From Clostridiales bacterium (GTDB lineage: Bacteria > Bacillota > Clostridia > Oscillospirales > Acutalibacteraceae): DNA of 64,000 nucleotides. Of the stretch, positions 43,664-56,280 are shown one piece after another. The position numbers and the translations under genes are program-made. Every line of letters starts with the position of its first letter. Position 1 is the first letter of the stretch. The notes below the pieces were generated by a model. The model was not told where the DNA came from. It did not search any database and saw only the letters and a program-made list of their open reading frames with translations. The stretch is from contig JAIKWV010000037.1 of NCBI GenBank assembly GCA_024684435.1, positions 28,774-92,773 of the forward strand, in the 5' to 3' direction.

Positions 43664-46540
43664 ATGAAAAACTACAAAAATCTTTTTTTCAAGCAATCAT
43701 ACGAAGATTCTCTGCGCTCTTACGAATTGTCTTTAAAAAACAGAAAGCATTCGTATTGGGACTATATCGTATTGACCGCGTCGAATGAGAGTCAGGCTCA
43801 GATTTACCGCGCTCAGATAGATGAGCGGCTGAAAAACAATGAACTGCCCAAACAAACAACTTATCTTGTCACACCTGATCCTGACGGGCTGAGGGTCGGT
43901 TCCGGCGGAGCTACGCTCAATGTAATAAAGAAAATCGCCGAGATCGAGGGCGACGATAATTTTGACCGTCTCAAGATACTGATCCTCCATTCCGGAGGAG
44001 ACAGTAAAAGGATCCCCCAGTACTCTGCCTGCGGAAAGATCTTCTCTCCGGTTCCCAGATGTCTTCCGAACGGCAGACGTTCGACCGTGTTCGATGAGTT
44101 CATAATTTCCTTTACCGATGTTCCCGAAAGGATACCTGCGGGGATTCTGGTGGCATCCGGGGATGTTTTGCTCCTTTTCAATCCTTTGCAGATAGATTTC
44201 TGCTTTGAAGGAGCCGCGGCAATAACTTTTAAAGAACCTGCGGAAAGAGGCTCTCATCACGGTGTGTTTTTGCCGGATAACGGGTCTGTGGTAGGTGAGT
44301 TTCTGCACAAAAGATCCGTGGAAACGCTTAAAGAAAAGGGCGCTGTCGATTCTTACGGTAATGTTTCTATTGATACAGGCGCCATTATATTTGATTATCA
44401 CATTGTTAAAGATCTATATAATATCATTCGGGATGAAGATGGATACAATAAATTCATAAACAAAAAGGTTCGTCTGAATTTTTACGGAGACTTTTTGTTC
44501 CCCATGGCTTCTCAGACGGATTTCGATTCATATCTTAAGGAGACCCCCGAAAACGAATATTCAGACGAGCTTACTTATTGCAGGACCGTATTGTGGGAAA
44601 AGCTTCACAAATACAATATCAGGCTCTTGAATTTAGCTCCGGCGTCTTTCATTCATTTGGGAACAACGGTCGATATAATGGATTTTTATAATAATGAGAT
44701 CCAGAATTATGAGTTTTTGAACTGGTCAAAAAATGTAAACACCAATGTTTCGGATGTAAATTATTCTGCCGGGAACAGCTATATTTGCGAAGGCGCCGTC
44801 ATAGGCGAAAATGCTTATATTGAAGATTCATATATAGGCAAAGGGTGTCGGATAGGAAAAAACAGTGTTATCTCATGTGTAAAAACAGACAACATAGTAG
44901 TTCCTGACAATGTTGTTTTACACGGGCTCAAGCTCAGCAACGGCAAATTTACCGTCAGAATGTACGGCGTCAACGATAATCCAAAAGAGAAAAAGCTTTT
45001 CGGTAAACCCATAAACGACTATTTGTGGGACTATAAAGGCTTCCCTGTATGCGACACCGTTCAGCAGGCTTGTGAAAAAGTGTTGAGCGGTGATCTGGAA
45101 GGCTGTGAGATCGTCAGTCTTAAAGAAGGCGTCGAAAAATTGGACGGCGCAAGCCTCATTCAATGGCAGCGGAAAATTATCGGTTACGTCGAAAAAAGCG
45201 CTTTATTAAAAAACATAGACAACGGCGTATCGGCGCGAGAAGTCTGCGAATCAATGAAACACCCCATGTCGGAACAGACTATTGAACTTTTGCTTGACGA
45301 TATCAACAGCTATGATTTCAGCAAGCGCATACGTGTTTATTATTATTTGTCTCAAATATTAAACAATGATGATTACCTTGACGCGTGCTTTAAAGAGATA
45401 CGCAATGAAATAACCGACAATTCCCGCCCGATCTATTACAATCCTTCACTCAGAGCGGTAAAGGATCATGCCGAACAAAGACTTCCGGTCAGGGTCAACT
45501 GGGGCGGCGGCTGGAGCGACACCTCTCCTTATTGCAACGAAAACGGAGGGAAAGTGCTTAACGCGGCTGTTTGTCTGGGTGACGAGCTGCCTATTTGCGC
45601 ATATATTTCAAGGCTTGACAGCAATGAGATCGTCCTTGCCTGTGACGACAACGGCTCAAGGCACAGCTTTTCCAGCATTGACGCCTTGCAGGATCTGAGC
45701 AGTCCGTTTGACTCTTTTGCTATCCAAAAAGCAGCTCTTATAGTTTTCGGTTTGATACCCGAAAAGGAGTCCGTCTCATTTGACAGCATAATCGGCAGGA
45801 CCGGAGGATTTTCGTTTACGACTTCTGTAATCAACATTCCCCGCGGTTCGGGTCTCGGGACAAGCAGTATTCTTGCCTGTGCATGTCTGAACGCTCTTGC
45901 TGACTATTTCGACATAGAGCTCAGCGAAGATGACGTGTGCTCTATGGTTATGCAGATGGAACAGATCATGTCAACCGGCGGAGGGTGGCAGGACTCCCTC
46001 GGCGGCGCAGTCAAAGGCATAAAGCTCTTCTCATCGAAAAAAGGCATAAATCAAATAGTAAACTGCGAAAAAATAGATGTACCTGAGAAGGCGAAGGCTG
46101 AGCTTGAAGAAAGATTCTGTCTCATCTTTTCCGGTCAGCGCCGCCTGGCAAGAAATCTTCTCAGAACAGTCATGGGCAGGTACATAGCAAACGAAAAGAC
46201 CTCTCTTGACGCGCTGGAAAAGATACAAATTCTCGCCGAACGGATGGCGCGCGCTTTAAAATCGGGCAACATAGACAGATTCGCAGAGCTGTTGAATGAG
46301 CACTGGGAACTATCCAAAGCCCTTGATTCGGACTGCACCAACACCTGCATAGATCAGATCTTCCAAATCTGCGAAGATATGATAGACGGAAAAATGATTT
46401 GCGGCGCAGGCGGCGGCGGATTTTTGCAGGTCATTTTAAAGAAAGGCGTCAGCAAAAAGGAACTTGATGAGCATTTGAAGAGTTTCTTCGGATATTCCGG
46501 CGTCATGGTATATGACAGTCACTTCTGCTGGCAGGAATAA
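43664..46540 (+). CDS. fkp: Bifunctional L-fucokinase / L-fucose-1-phosphate guanylyltransferase
   Basis: A 958-residue two-domain enzyme that converts free L-fucose to GDP-L-fucose, similar in length and order to Bacteroides Fkp (about 950 residues). The N-terminal guanylyltransferase carries GLRVGSGGAT at residues 75-84 and LHSGGDSKRIP; a left-handed-helix-like segment (GAVIGENAYIEDSYIGKGCR) lies near 375-400. The C-terminal GHMP kinase carries VRVNWGGGWSDTSP near 607, PRGSGLGTSSI near 725 and GAGGGGF near 915. Both active sites look intact. With the GT10 gene just upstream, it forms a fucose salvage and decoration unit. Confidence 0.95.
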   Translation: MKNYKNLFFKQSYEDSLRSYELSLKNRKHSYWDYIVLTASNESQAQIYRAQIDERLKNNELPKQTTYLVTPDPDGLRVGSGGATLNVIKKIAEIEGDDNFDRLKILILHSGGDSKRIPQYSACGKIFSPVPRCLPNGRRSTVFDEFIISFTDVPERIPAGILVASGDVLLLFNPLQIDFCFEGAAAITFKEPAERGSHHGVFLPDNGSVVGEFLHKRSVETLKEKGAVDSYGNVSIDTGAIIFDYHIVKDLYNIIRDEDGYNKFINKKVRLNFYGDFLFPMASQTDFDSYLKETPENEYSDELTYCRTVLWEKLHKYNIRLLNLAPASFIHLGTTVDIMDFYNNEIQNYEFLNWSKNVNTNVSDVNYSAGNSYICEGAVIGENAYIEDSYIGKGCRIGKNSVISCVKTDNIVVPDNVVLHGLKLSNGKFTVRMYGVNDNPKEKKLFGKPINDYLWDYKGFPVCDTVQQACEKVLSGDLEGCEIVSLKEGVEKLDGASLIQWQRKIIGYVEKSALLKNIDNGVSAREVCESMKHPMSEQTIELLLDDINSYDFSKRIRVYYYLSQILNNDDYLDACFKEIRNEITDNSRPIYYNPSLRAVKDHAEQRLPVRVNWGGGWSDTSPYCNENGGKVLNAAVCLGDELPICAYISRLDSNEIVLACDDNGSRHSFSSIDALQDLSSPFDSFAIQKAALIVFGLIPEKESVSFDSIIGRTGGFSFTTSVINIPRGSGLGTSSILACACLNALADYFDIELSEDDVCSMVMQMEQIMSTGGGWQDSLGGAVKGIKLFSSKKGINQIVNCEKIDVPEKAKAELEERFCLIFSGQRRLARNLLRTVMGRYIANEKTSLDALEKIQILAERMARALKSGNIDRFAELLNEHWELSKALDSDCTNTCIDQIFQICEDMIDGKMICGAGGGGFLQVILKKGVSKKELDEHLKSFFGYSGVMVYDSHFCWQE

Positions 46541-46569
46541 GAAAACGATCCGTATATTTTTTTTAGGTG

Positions 46570-46597
46570 TTGACAATGCGCTGAAAAATGATATAAT
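46570..46597 (+). promoter_or_regulatory. Sigma-A promoter for thrS
   Basis: Consensus TTGACA (46570-46575), a 16-base spacer, then TATAAT (46592-46597), 29 bases after the fkp stop codon. Confidence 0.85.
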
Positions 46598-46603
46598 GAA
46601 AAT

Positions 46604-46855
46604 GTATTTAATATATCATCTCGTTGAAGCAGAGAGTATTTGCCATATGTTTTTCTCAGAGAGTCTGTGACCCGGCTGAAATCACGGATGTTAAACGGCG
46701 GATACGACCACTGCCGAGTGTCTGTCGAAGCAATTATTTGATAAGGCGGACCGTATAAACTGCGTTAAAGTTATTCAAGTGGCGGCATTGCCGCAATTTG
46801 GGTGGAACCGTGGAGTTTAAGCTTCATCCCATTTTCAGGGATGAGGCTTTTTTAT
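46604..46855 (+). promoter_or_regulatory. Threonine T-box leader
   Basis: A T-box antitermination leader. The T-box GGGTGGAACCGTGG is at 46800-46813, followed by the terminator stem GCTTCATCCC/GGGATGAGGC (46821-46848) and six T residues. AGAGAGTA near 46632 is the 5' side of the stem I internal loop. The 3' side contains three consecutive threonine triplets, ACG ACC ACT (46704-46712), one of which must be the specifier; I cannot say which. Uncharged tRNA-Thr should switch on thrS. Confidence 0.95.
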
Positions 46856-46875
46856 ATTGAAAGGAGAAATGCACT

Positions 46876-48822
46876 ATGGTAAATGTAACTTTAAAGGGCG
46901 GAGTTGTCAGAGAGTATGAAAACGGCACAACCGCGATGGAGATCGTAAAAAGCATAGGCATGGGCTTATTCAAAGCCGCCTGCGTATGCAAGATCGACGG
47001 AAAGGTCGCCGATCTGCGCACCCCCATTGATAAGGATTGCAGCCTTGAAATACTGACCTTTGATGACGACGAGGGCAAAAAAGCTTTCCGTCACACCGCC
47101 TCACACATCCTTGCGCAGGCTGTCAAAAGGTTATATCCTTCCGCAAAGCTTGCAATAGGTCCCGCTATAGAAAACGGATTCTATTATGATTTTGATATCG
47201 ACACCGCCTTCACCCCAGAGATCCTTACTAAGATCGAGGCTGAAATGAAGAAAATAGTCAAGGAGGATCTGGCGCTTGAGCGTTTTGAACTTGACGTTGA
47301 CGAGGCTCTCAAGCTCATGTCCGACCTTGGGGAAGAATACAAGGTGGAGCTTATCAATGAACACGCCGGCAAGGGCGAAAAGATCACCTTCTACAAGCAG
47401 GGCGAGTTTACAGAGCTCTGCGCAGGTCCTCATATTCCCTCAACAGGACGTGTAAAGGCATTTAAGCTTACATCCTGCACAGGCGCATATTGGAGAGGCG
47501 ACTCCACAAAGAAAATGCTTCAGCGTATATACGCTACCGCCTTTACAAAGAACGACGAGCTTGAAGCGTATCTTCAGGCTGTAGAAGAGGCAAAGAAGCG
47601 CGATCACAATATTATCGGCCGTCAATTAGGTTACTTTACAACCAGTGAGATCATCGGTCAGGGGCTTCCCCTTCTTATGCCCAAGGGCGCAAAGCTTTTC
47701 CAGATCCTTAACAGGTACATTCAGGATACGGAGGAAAAGGAATTCGGCTACCTGATGACCCGCACTCCGTTTATGGCAAAATCAGACCTATACAAGATCT
47801 CCGGTCACTGGGATCATTACAAGGACGGCATGTTCGTTCTTGGCGACGAGGAAAAGGATGACGAGGTCTATGCCCTGCGTCCCATGACCTGCCCCTTCCA
47901 GTATCAGGTCTACCTCAATGAAATGCATTCCTACCGCGACCTTCCCTTGCGCTACGGCGAGACCTCTACCCTGTTCCGCAACGAGGCTTCCGGAGAAATG
48001 CACGGACTTATCCGTGTGCGTCAGTTCACCATATCTGAGGGTCACCTTATTCTCATGCCCGAACAGCTTGAGGAAGAATTCACCAACTGCGTCAACCTTG
48101 CCAAAAAGGTAATGACCGACATAGGCATAATAGATGACCTTACCTACCGTCTTTCCAAGTGGGATCCCAATGATACCAAGAAGTACATCGGCACCCCGGA
48201 AATGTGGGATGAAGCGGAAGGTCTTATGCGCAACATTCTTGATGATATCGGCATAAACTACACCGAGGCTGTGGGCGAAGCCGCCTTCTACGGTCCCAAG
48301 CTTGATATCCAGATGAAGAACGTTTACGGTAAAGAGGATACCCTTGTCACCATTCAGATCGACCTTATGCTTGCCCGTCAGTTCGAGATGACCTATGTCG
48401 CCGCCGACGGCACAAAGCAGTACCCCTACATCATCCACAGAACGTCTCTCGGCTGTTATGAACGCACCATAGCTCTGCTTCTGGAAAAATACGGCGGAGC
48501 CCTTCCCCTGTGGCTGTCACCGGAGCAGATAAGGATACTGCCCATTTCCGAAAGGCATCATGAAAAAGCTTATGAGATCAAGAAAAAGTTCATTGACGCC
48601 GGTCTGCGCGTATCCGTTGATGACCGCAGCGAAAAGATCGGCTACAAGATCCGTGAGGCTCAGCTTGAAAAGATCCCCTATATGCTTCTTGTAGGCGATA
48701 AGGAAATAGAGACCGATACTCTCTCCGTCCGCAAGAGAGGCGAAGGCGATATCGGCGCCATGGGTATTGATGAGTTTATGGCTCTTGCTCTTGCTCAAGA
48801 TAAGGAAAAAGTAATATTCTGA
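46876..48822 (+). CDS. thrS: Threonine--tRNA ligase
   Basis: A 648-residue class II synthetase. It has an N-terminal TGS domain (1-65), the editing domain with HTASHILAQAVK and CAGPHIPSTG, the catalytic core with class II motifs (AFYGPKLDIQ, HRTSLGCYERTIALLLE), and a C-terminal anticodon-binding domain (LPISERHHEKAYEI). GAAAGGAGAA precedes the ATG. It is regulated by the T-box leader. Full length and intact. Confidence 0.98.
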   Translation: MVNVTLKGGVVREYENGTTAMEIVKSIGMGLFKAACVCKIDGKVADLRTPIDKDCSLEILTFDDDEGKKAFRHTASHILAQAVKRLYPSAKLAIGPAIENGFYYDFDIDTAFTPEILTKIEAEMKKIVKEDLALERFELDVDEALKLMSDLGEEYKVELINEHAGKGEKITFYKQGEFTELCAGPHIPSTGRVKAFKLTSCTGAYWRGDSTKKMLQRIYATAFTKNDELEAYLQAVEEAKKRDHNIIGRQLGYFTTSEIIGQGLPLLMPKGAKLFQILNRYIQDTEEKEFGYLMTRTPFMAKSDLYKISGHWDHYKDGMFVLGDEEKDDEVYALRPMTCPFQYQVYLNEMHSYRDLPLRYGETSTLFRNEASGEMHGLIRVRQFTISEGHLILMPEQLEEEFTNCVNLAKKVMTDIGIIDDLTYRLSKWDPNDTKKYIGTPEMWDEAEGLMRNILDDIGINYTEAVGEAAFYGPKLDIQMKNVYGKEDTLVTIQIDLMLARQFEMTYVAADGTKQYPYIIHRTSLGCYERTIALLLEKYGGALPLWLSPEQIRILPISERHHEKAYEIKKKFIDAGLRVSVDDRSEKIGYKIREAQLEKIPYMLLVGDKEIETDTLSVRKRGEGDIGAMGIDEFMALALAQDKEKVIF

Positions 48823-48843
48823 TATTAAATTATTCTCAAATCG

Positions 48844-48880
48844 AAGGAGGCTGCATTGGTCAGCCCCCTTTGATTTTTAA
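48844..48880 (+). terminator. Intrinsic terminator after thrS
   Basis: AAGGAGGCTG (48844-48853) and CAGCCCCCTT (48861-48870) pair with one mismatch, followed by TGATTTTTAA. Confidence 0.8.
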
Positions 48881-48917
48881 TTCAAATCTTATTAAATACA
48901 AACGGTGTAGGATAATA

Positions 48918-48946
48918 TTGACATTCCATTAAAAATATATTAAACT
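48918..48946 (+). promoter_or_regulatory. Sigma-A promoter for the amino acid ABC transporter
   Basis: Consensus TTGACA (48918-48923), a 17-base spacer, then TAAACT (48941-48946). Confidence 0.75.
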
Positions 48947-48993
48947 ATATAAGTACTTTATCGGTACAAAAAAATATTAAGGAGTGGTATCTT

Positions 48994-49761
48994 ATGAAAA
49001 AGTTTTTGGCATTACTTCTCAGCGTTACAACTTTAGCTCTCCTTTTCGCCGGCTGCGGCGCTACTGAAGAGCCGGCAGATTCAGGCAAAAAATGGATCAT
49101 CGCAACAGACACCGCTTTTAACCCCTTTGAGTTTACAAACAAAGACGGTGAATTCGTAGGCATCGACGTAGACATTCTTGCCGCTATAGCTAAAGATCAG
49201 GGCTTTGATTATGAGCTTAAATCTCTCGGTTGGGATGCATCTATCACAGCATGCCAGGCCGGTCAGGCAGACGGTATGATCGCCGGCGCTTCCATTACCG
49301 ATGCCCGCAAGAACGACGGTTGGATATTCTCTGACAGCTATTACACCTGCACACAGACAATGACGGTCGCAGCAGATTCCACCATTGCTTCATTCGATGA
49401 TCTTAAAGGCCTCAAGGTTGCCGTTAAGAGAAGCACTCAGGGCGAAAATTACGCAAACGAGCTTAAGGATAAGTACGGTTTCAGCATCACGGTATACGAA
49501 GATTCCGACACGATGTATCAGGCTGTTATCGGCGGTCAGGAAGTTGCCTGCTTCGAGGATACGCCCGTTATGAAGGCATCTATAAAGGACGGAAACCTTC
49601 CCCTCAAGGTTGTTGAAAGCTCTGCAAACGACGGTTCAGGTTACGGATTTGCTATATTCGATGAAGCGAATCAGGAGCTTATAAGCCTCTTCAATGCCGG
49701 ACTTGCAAACATTAAGGCAAACGGTACATACGATGAGATCCTTGCTAAATACCTTGGCTAA
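48994..49761 (+). CDS. Polar amino acid ABC transporter, substrate-binding lipoprotein
   Basis: A 255-residue extracellular lipoprotein. The signal peptide ends in the lipobox LFAGC with lipidated Cys21. The mature part is a family 3 solute-binding protein: NPFEFTNKDGEFVGIDVDIL, then GWDASITACQAGQADGMIAG and LKGLKVAVKRSTQGE. Glutamine, histidine or a similar polar amino acid is likely; the exact ligand is not visible. A strong hairpin after this gene would let it be made in excess over the membrane components downstream. Confidence 0.93.
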   Translation: MKKFLALLLSVTTLALLFAGCGATEEPADSGKKWIIATDTAFNPFEFTNKDGEFVGIDVDILAAIAKDQGFDYELKSLGWDASITACQAGQADGMIAGASITDARKNDGWIFSDSYYTCTQTMTVAADSTIASFDDLKGLKVAVKRSTQGENYANELKDKYGFSITVYEDSDTMYQAVIGGQEVACFEDTPVMKASIKDGNLPLKVVESSANDGSGYGFAIFDEANQELISLFNAGLANIKANGTYDEILAKYLG

Positions 49762-49780
49762 TTTTTAATTAAAAATTTCG

Positions 49781-49810
49781 GTTAAGGCACCTGAGGGTGC
49801 CTTAACTTTT
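49781..49810 (+). terminator. Intercistronic terminator/stabiliser after the binding-protein gene
   Basis: An 11-bp perfect stem, GTTAAGGCACC with GGTGCCTTAAC around a TGAG loop (49781-49806), then TTTT. It lies between the binding-protein and permease genes, so partial read-through is likely. Confidence 0.85.
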
Positions 49811-49858
49811 AGAAACAATCACTGAAAGGAATACTGGTTATCAGTAGAAGATGTAATT

Positions 49859-50539
49859 ATGATACAGCTGATTTCGGATTACAGTAAGCTGTTGCTCACC
49901 GCAATGGGGCACACCCTTGTAATGGCGCTTTACAGTCTTGTTTTTGCCAGCTTTATCGGTCTGTTGTTCGGTATGCTCAGCGTTTTGAACAGCAAGGTCT
50001 GCAAGATAATCGCCCGTGTCTTTGTTGACATTATCAGAGGCGTACCTATGATCGTTCTGGCGTTTTTTGTTTACTTCGGTATCCCATACGCATTTAAAAA
50101 TATGCTGAACATAAGGTTCACGTTCACATCATTACAGGCCGGTATAATCTGTCTTTCCCTGAACTGCGGAGCATATATGGCTGAAATTATCCGCGCGGGT
50201 ATTCAATCCGTTGATAAGGGGCAGATGGAGGCCGCAAGAAGCCTTGGTATGCCCTACTGGCGTTCAATGAAGAAGGTCGTCCTTCCTCAGGCGATACGCA
50301 CCATGATCCCCAGTATAATCAACCAGTTCATAATTACGTTAAAAGATACGTCTATTCTTTCCGTTATCGGATTCCCGGAGCTGGTCAACACAGCCAAAAG
50401 CGTTATATCCGTTACCCACCAATCCTTCCAGATATGGATAATCGTAGGCTTTATGTATCTTGTTATAATAACCTTACTATCGCGGCTTGCAAAACGTCTT
50501 GAAAGGAGGCTTAACCGCAGCAGTGGAGAACAAAAATAA
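49859..50539 (+). CDS. Polar amino acid ABC transporter, permease
   Basis: A 226-residue His/Glu/Gln/Arg-type permease with about five helices. [17 protein letters not shown] and [18 protein letters not shown] open the domain, and the coupling-loop motif [20 protein letters not shown] (EAA motif) contacts the ATPase. Its ribosome site is weak. It overlaps the start of the ATPase gene, and expression probably comes from read-through of the upstream hairpin. Confidence 0.93.
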   Translation: MIQLISDYSKLLLTAMGHTLVMALYSLVFASFIGLLFGMLSVLNSKVCKIIARVFVDIIRGVPMIVLAFFVYFGIPYAFKNMLNIRFTFTSLQAGIICLSLNCGAYMAEIIRAGIQSVDKGQMEAARSLGMPYWRSMKKVVLPQAIRTMIPSIINQFIITLKDTSILSVIGFPELVNTAKSVISVTHQSFQIWIIVGFMYLVIITLLSRLAKRLERRLNRSSGEQK

Positions 50540-51266
50540 TATAAAAGTCCACGTTTCTCATCTTAAGAAAAACTTCGGGCATCTGGAAGTCATAAAGGAC
50601 ATATCCACCGATGTTTACGAGGGCGAAGTCGTTGTTATTCTGGGTCCCTCCGGCAGCGGCAAGTCGACTTTTCTGAGATGCTTAAACAGACTTGAGGAAT
50701 CAACAAGCGGTGAGATCATTGTTGACGGCAACAAGATCAACGATAAAAAAGCCGATATCAACAAGATCCGCGAAAATATCGGAATGGTATTCCAGCATTT
50801 TAATTTATTCAACAATCTCAACGTTATCGAGAACCTGACTCTTGCCCCCACTCAGCTCAAAAAGCTGTCGAAAGAGAAGGCTGTCGAAGAAGCGATGCAT
50901 ATGCTGAAAAAGGTCGGGCTTGAAGAAAAAGCCTACGCTTTTCCGGCACAGCTTTCGGGAGGACAGAAGCAGCGCGTTGCCATCGCCCGCTCCCTTTGTA
51001 TGCATCCTGACATAATGCTTTTTGATGAGCCCACATCGGCCCTTGATCCGGAAATGGTGGGCGAAGTCTTGCAGGTCATGAGAGATCTGGCCGCGGACGG
51101 TATGACAATGCTTATAGTCAGCCATGAGATAGGCTTTGCCCGTGAGGTAGCGGACAGAGTGATCTTTATCGATAATGGGTACATAATTGAAGAAGGCACT
51201 CCTCAGGAGGTCATTATGAATCCGAAAGAACCCAGAGCTATAGATTTCTTCAACAAAGTTCTTTGA
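50523..51266 (+). CDS. Polar amino acid ABC transporter, ATP-binding protein
   Basis: A 247-residue GlnQ-type ATPase. Walker [11 protein letters not shown]-loop [12 protein letters not shown], signature LSGGQKQR, Walker [17 protein letters not shown] and the H-loop His in [12 protein letters not shown] are all present. I take the GTG at 50523, 14 bases after AAAGGAGG; a TTG at 50487 lies upstream of that site. It overlaps the permease by 17 bases. It ends at a strong terminator. Confidence 0.94.
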   Translation: MENKNNIKVHVSHLKKNFGHLEVIKDISTDVYEGEVVVILGPSGSGKSTFLRCLNRLEESTSGEIIVDGNKINDKKADINKIRENIGMVFQHFNLFNNLNVIENLTLAPTQLKKLSKEKAVEEAMHMLKKVGLEEKAYAFPAQLSGGQKQRVAIARSLCMHPDIMLFDEPTSALDPEMVGEVLQVMRDLAADGMTMLIVSHEIGFAREVADRVIFIDNGYIIEEGTPQEVIMNPKEPRAIDFFNKVL

Positions 51267-51277
51267 TATGTTAAACA

Positions 51278-51309
51278 GCACCGCCGTTTCTGCTCGGCGG
51301 TGTTTTTTC
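51278..51309 (+). terminator. Intrinsic terminator after the ABC transporter
   Basis: CACCGCCG (51279-51286) and CGGCGGTG (51295-51302) form the stem, followed by six T residues. Confidence 0.92.
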
Positions 51310-51332
51310 TGTCAAAAAATACCTGTTATCCC

Positions 51333-51361
51333 TTGAAATAATAAGTATATTTTTATATAAT
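51333..51361 (+). promoter_or_regulatory. Sigma-A promoter for the CDP-glycerol transferase gene
   Basis: TTGAAA (51333-51338), a 17-base spacer, then TATAAT (51356-51361), about 40 bases before the start codon. Confidence 0.78.
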
Positions 51362-51399
51362 AATTATTGTAATTTAAAGTTTAGCGGGTGAAACCGAAA

Positions 51400-52527
51400 A
51401 TGAATTTTTTATCGGCGGCAAAAAAGCGTTTTAAGAATTTTATCAAGTTGTCAATAAAACGTATAAACCTTTTTCTGCGCTCTGTTTTCAGGCGGCTGCC
51501 TTTGCGTGACCGGGTGTTTTTTTACACCATCCGGGCAGACGGGAAACTGCTGGAAAACAGCAAAGTACTTTTCGACGCACTTGACACTAAAAAGATCATA
51601 TGCGCCCATACCCTGCCCCATTCCGTATTCATTAAGCCGGTTATCTATTACCGTCTGCTGACAAACAAGGTCATCGTTACCGACGATTACGTCCGTTACT
51701 TGCGCAACCTCAAATTGCGGGACGGGCAAAAGGTGGTGCAGATATGGCACGCGGGGGGCGCATTCAAGCGTTTCGGTCTGGATGCGCCTTCACAACTGAC
51801 CAGACGTGAGGAAATAGCTACCCACTCCCAATACGATCTGGTAACCGTTACATCCGAACACTGCCGCAAATTTTACGCTCAGGCCTTCGGAATAGATATT
51901 GAAAAAGTAAAAGCCCTGGGTATGCCCAGAACAGACGCCCTGCTGAACAAAGCCGCCTTAGATGATATGCGTAAAAATATATACGGCAGACATCCTGAGC
52001 TGAAAGGTAAAAAAATATATTCATATTTCCCCACATTCAGGGAGATCAAGGGCAAACGCGTACCCTTTGATCCGGAGATCAACTGGGCTGAATTAAACGC
52101 TTTTCTCAAAGACGATGAGGTCTTTGTCATTCATAAGCACCCCGTTATGAATGAAGAACTGCTGAAAGATGGGAGCTGTGACAAGATCATTAACTTGAAC
52201 TCAGATCCCACGCCCGAGATCCTATCTGTATCGGATATTCTTATTACAGATTACTCATCTGTCATTTTTGACGCATCCCTTATGAATGTACCCACCGTCT
52301 TTTACTGCCCTGATTTTGACAGGTATGAACGGTCGTTTTACGTTGATTATCCCGAAGACCTGCCGGGTCCCGTGGTCTACGATCAGGCGGAATTATCAGC
52401 GCTCCTGCGAGCCGGTGTCGATGATACATTAAAATCAAAAGCCATTGATTTCAGGGAAAAATTTATGAGCGCCTGTGACGGGCATTCAACAGAGCGCATT
52501 GCAAACGAGATAAAAAAATTACTTTAA
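51400..52527 (+). CDS. CDP-glycerol glycerophosphotransferase family protein (TagB/TagF-like)
   Basis: A 375-residue peripheral membrane transferase of the teichoic-acid type. The basic amphipathic N-terminus (KKRFKNFIKLSIKRINLFL) fits membrane binding. Catalytic-fold motifs include QIWHAGGAFKRFG, YFPTFRE, FVIHKHPVM and ILITDYSSVIFD. ATG 51400 is used; the GTG at 51388 overlaps the likely ribosome site. It is shorter than polymerases such as TagF and may act as a primase or on another poly-alditol. It stands 22 bases upstream of lacZ, but a functional link is not obvious. Confidence 0.88.
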   Translation: MNFLSAAKKRFKNFIKLSIKRINLFLRSVFRRLPLRDRVFFYTIRADGKLLENSKVLFDALDTKKIICAHTLPHSVFIKPVIYYRLLTNKVIVTDDYVRYLRNLKLRDGQKVVQIWHAGGAFKRFGLDAPSQLTRREEIATHSQYDLVTVTSEHCRKFYAQAFGIDIEKVKALGMPRTDALLNKAALDDMRKNIYGRHPELKGKKIYSYFPTFREIKGKRVPFDPEINWAELNAFLKDDEVFVIHKHPVMNEELLKDGSCDKIINLNSDPTPEILSVSDILITDYSSVIFDASLMNVPTVFYCPDFDRYERSFYVDYPEDLPGPVVYDQAELSALLRAGVDDTLKSKAIDFREKFMSACDGHSTERIANEIKKLL

Positions 52528-52543
52528 AAAGTCGAAAGGATAG

Positions 52544-55576
<3,033 letters not shown>

Positions 55577-55594
55577 AACAAAAGGGTGATAAAA

Positions 55595-56263
55595 ATGCCG
55601 ATCACGCCGAAATCTCTGGATTTTCTCTTTGAAAACAGGATAAGGAACAGCAAACAGTGGTACGACGATCACAAAGATGATTATATCAAATATGTCCGCC
55701 AGCCCCTTGAGGAGCTTGTGATCTGGCTAACCCCCGCAATGATGGACATAGACGAAAGGATGATATGTGAACCCAAGGTGGGAAAATCCATTGCCCGCAT
55801 CCGCCGGGACACAAGATTTTCAAAGGACAAATCCCTGTACCGGGATCACATATGGATAAGCTTTATGCGGGAGAAAAAGCTTTATAACGGTCTGCCTGCC
55901 TTTTTCTTTGAGATATCTCCCGGCGGGTTCAGCTACGGCTGCGGATATTATCAGGCGTCCTCAGAGTCCATGACAAATATGCGGGAGCTTATCCTCAGCG
56001 GCGACAAGGATTTTAAAGCCGCTCTCAAGGCATTTAAGGATCAGGATGTTTTTGAGCTGATCGGCGATACCTACAAGAAGGATCATTATCCCGACAGCAG
56101 TGCGGACGCCCGGAACTGGCTGAACAGAAAAAACATCTGCCTGTTCCATGACAGCAAAGATTTTGACCTGTTGTTTTCCGACAGGCTGTGCGACAAATTA
56201 TCCCACGACTTTTCATTGATCGGACCCGTATATAAATTCATGATGAAGATATACAAAGAATGA
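55595..56263 (+). CDS. DUF2461 family protein
   Basis: A 222-residue protein of unknown function. The typical N-terminus is seen (LDFLFENRIRNSKQWYDDHKDDY), followed by VGKSIARIRRDTRFSKDKSLYRDH, the conserved core of DUF2461, and GGFSYGCGYYQ. ATG 55595 is preferred over the GTG at 55586 from the position of AAAAGGGTG. It lies 18 bases after lacZ and its 3' end is close to the sirtuin gene, so it is probably operonic. Confidence 0.9.
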   Translation: MPITPKSLDFLFENRIRNSKQWYDDHKDDYIKYVRQPLEELVIWLTPAMMDIDERMICEPKVGKSIARIRRDTRFSKDKSLYRDHIWISFMREKKLYNGLPAFFFEISPGGFSYGCGYYQASSESMTNMRELILSGDKDFKAALKAFKDQDVFELIGDTYKKDHYPDSSADARNWLNRKNICLFHDSKDFDLLFSDRLCDKLSHDFSLIGPVYKFMMKIYKE

Positions 56264-56280
56264 TTTTCAGGGGTGACAGT

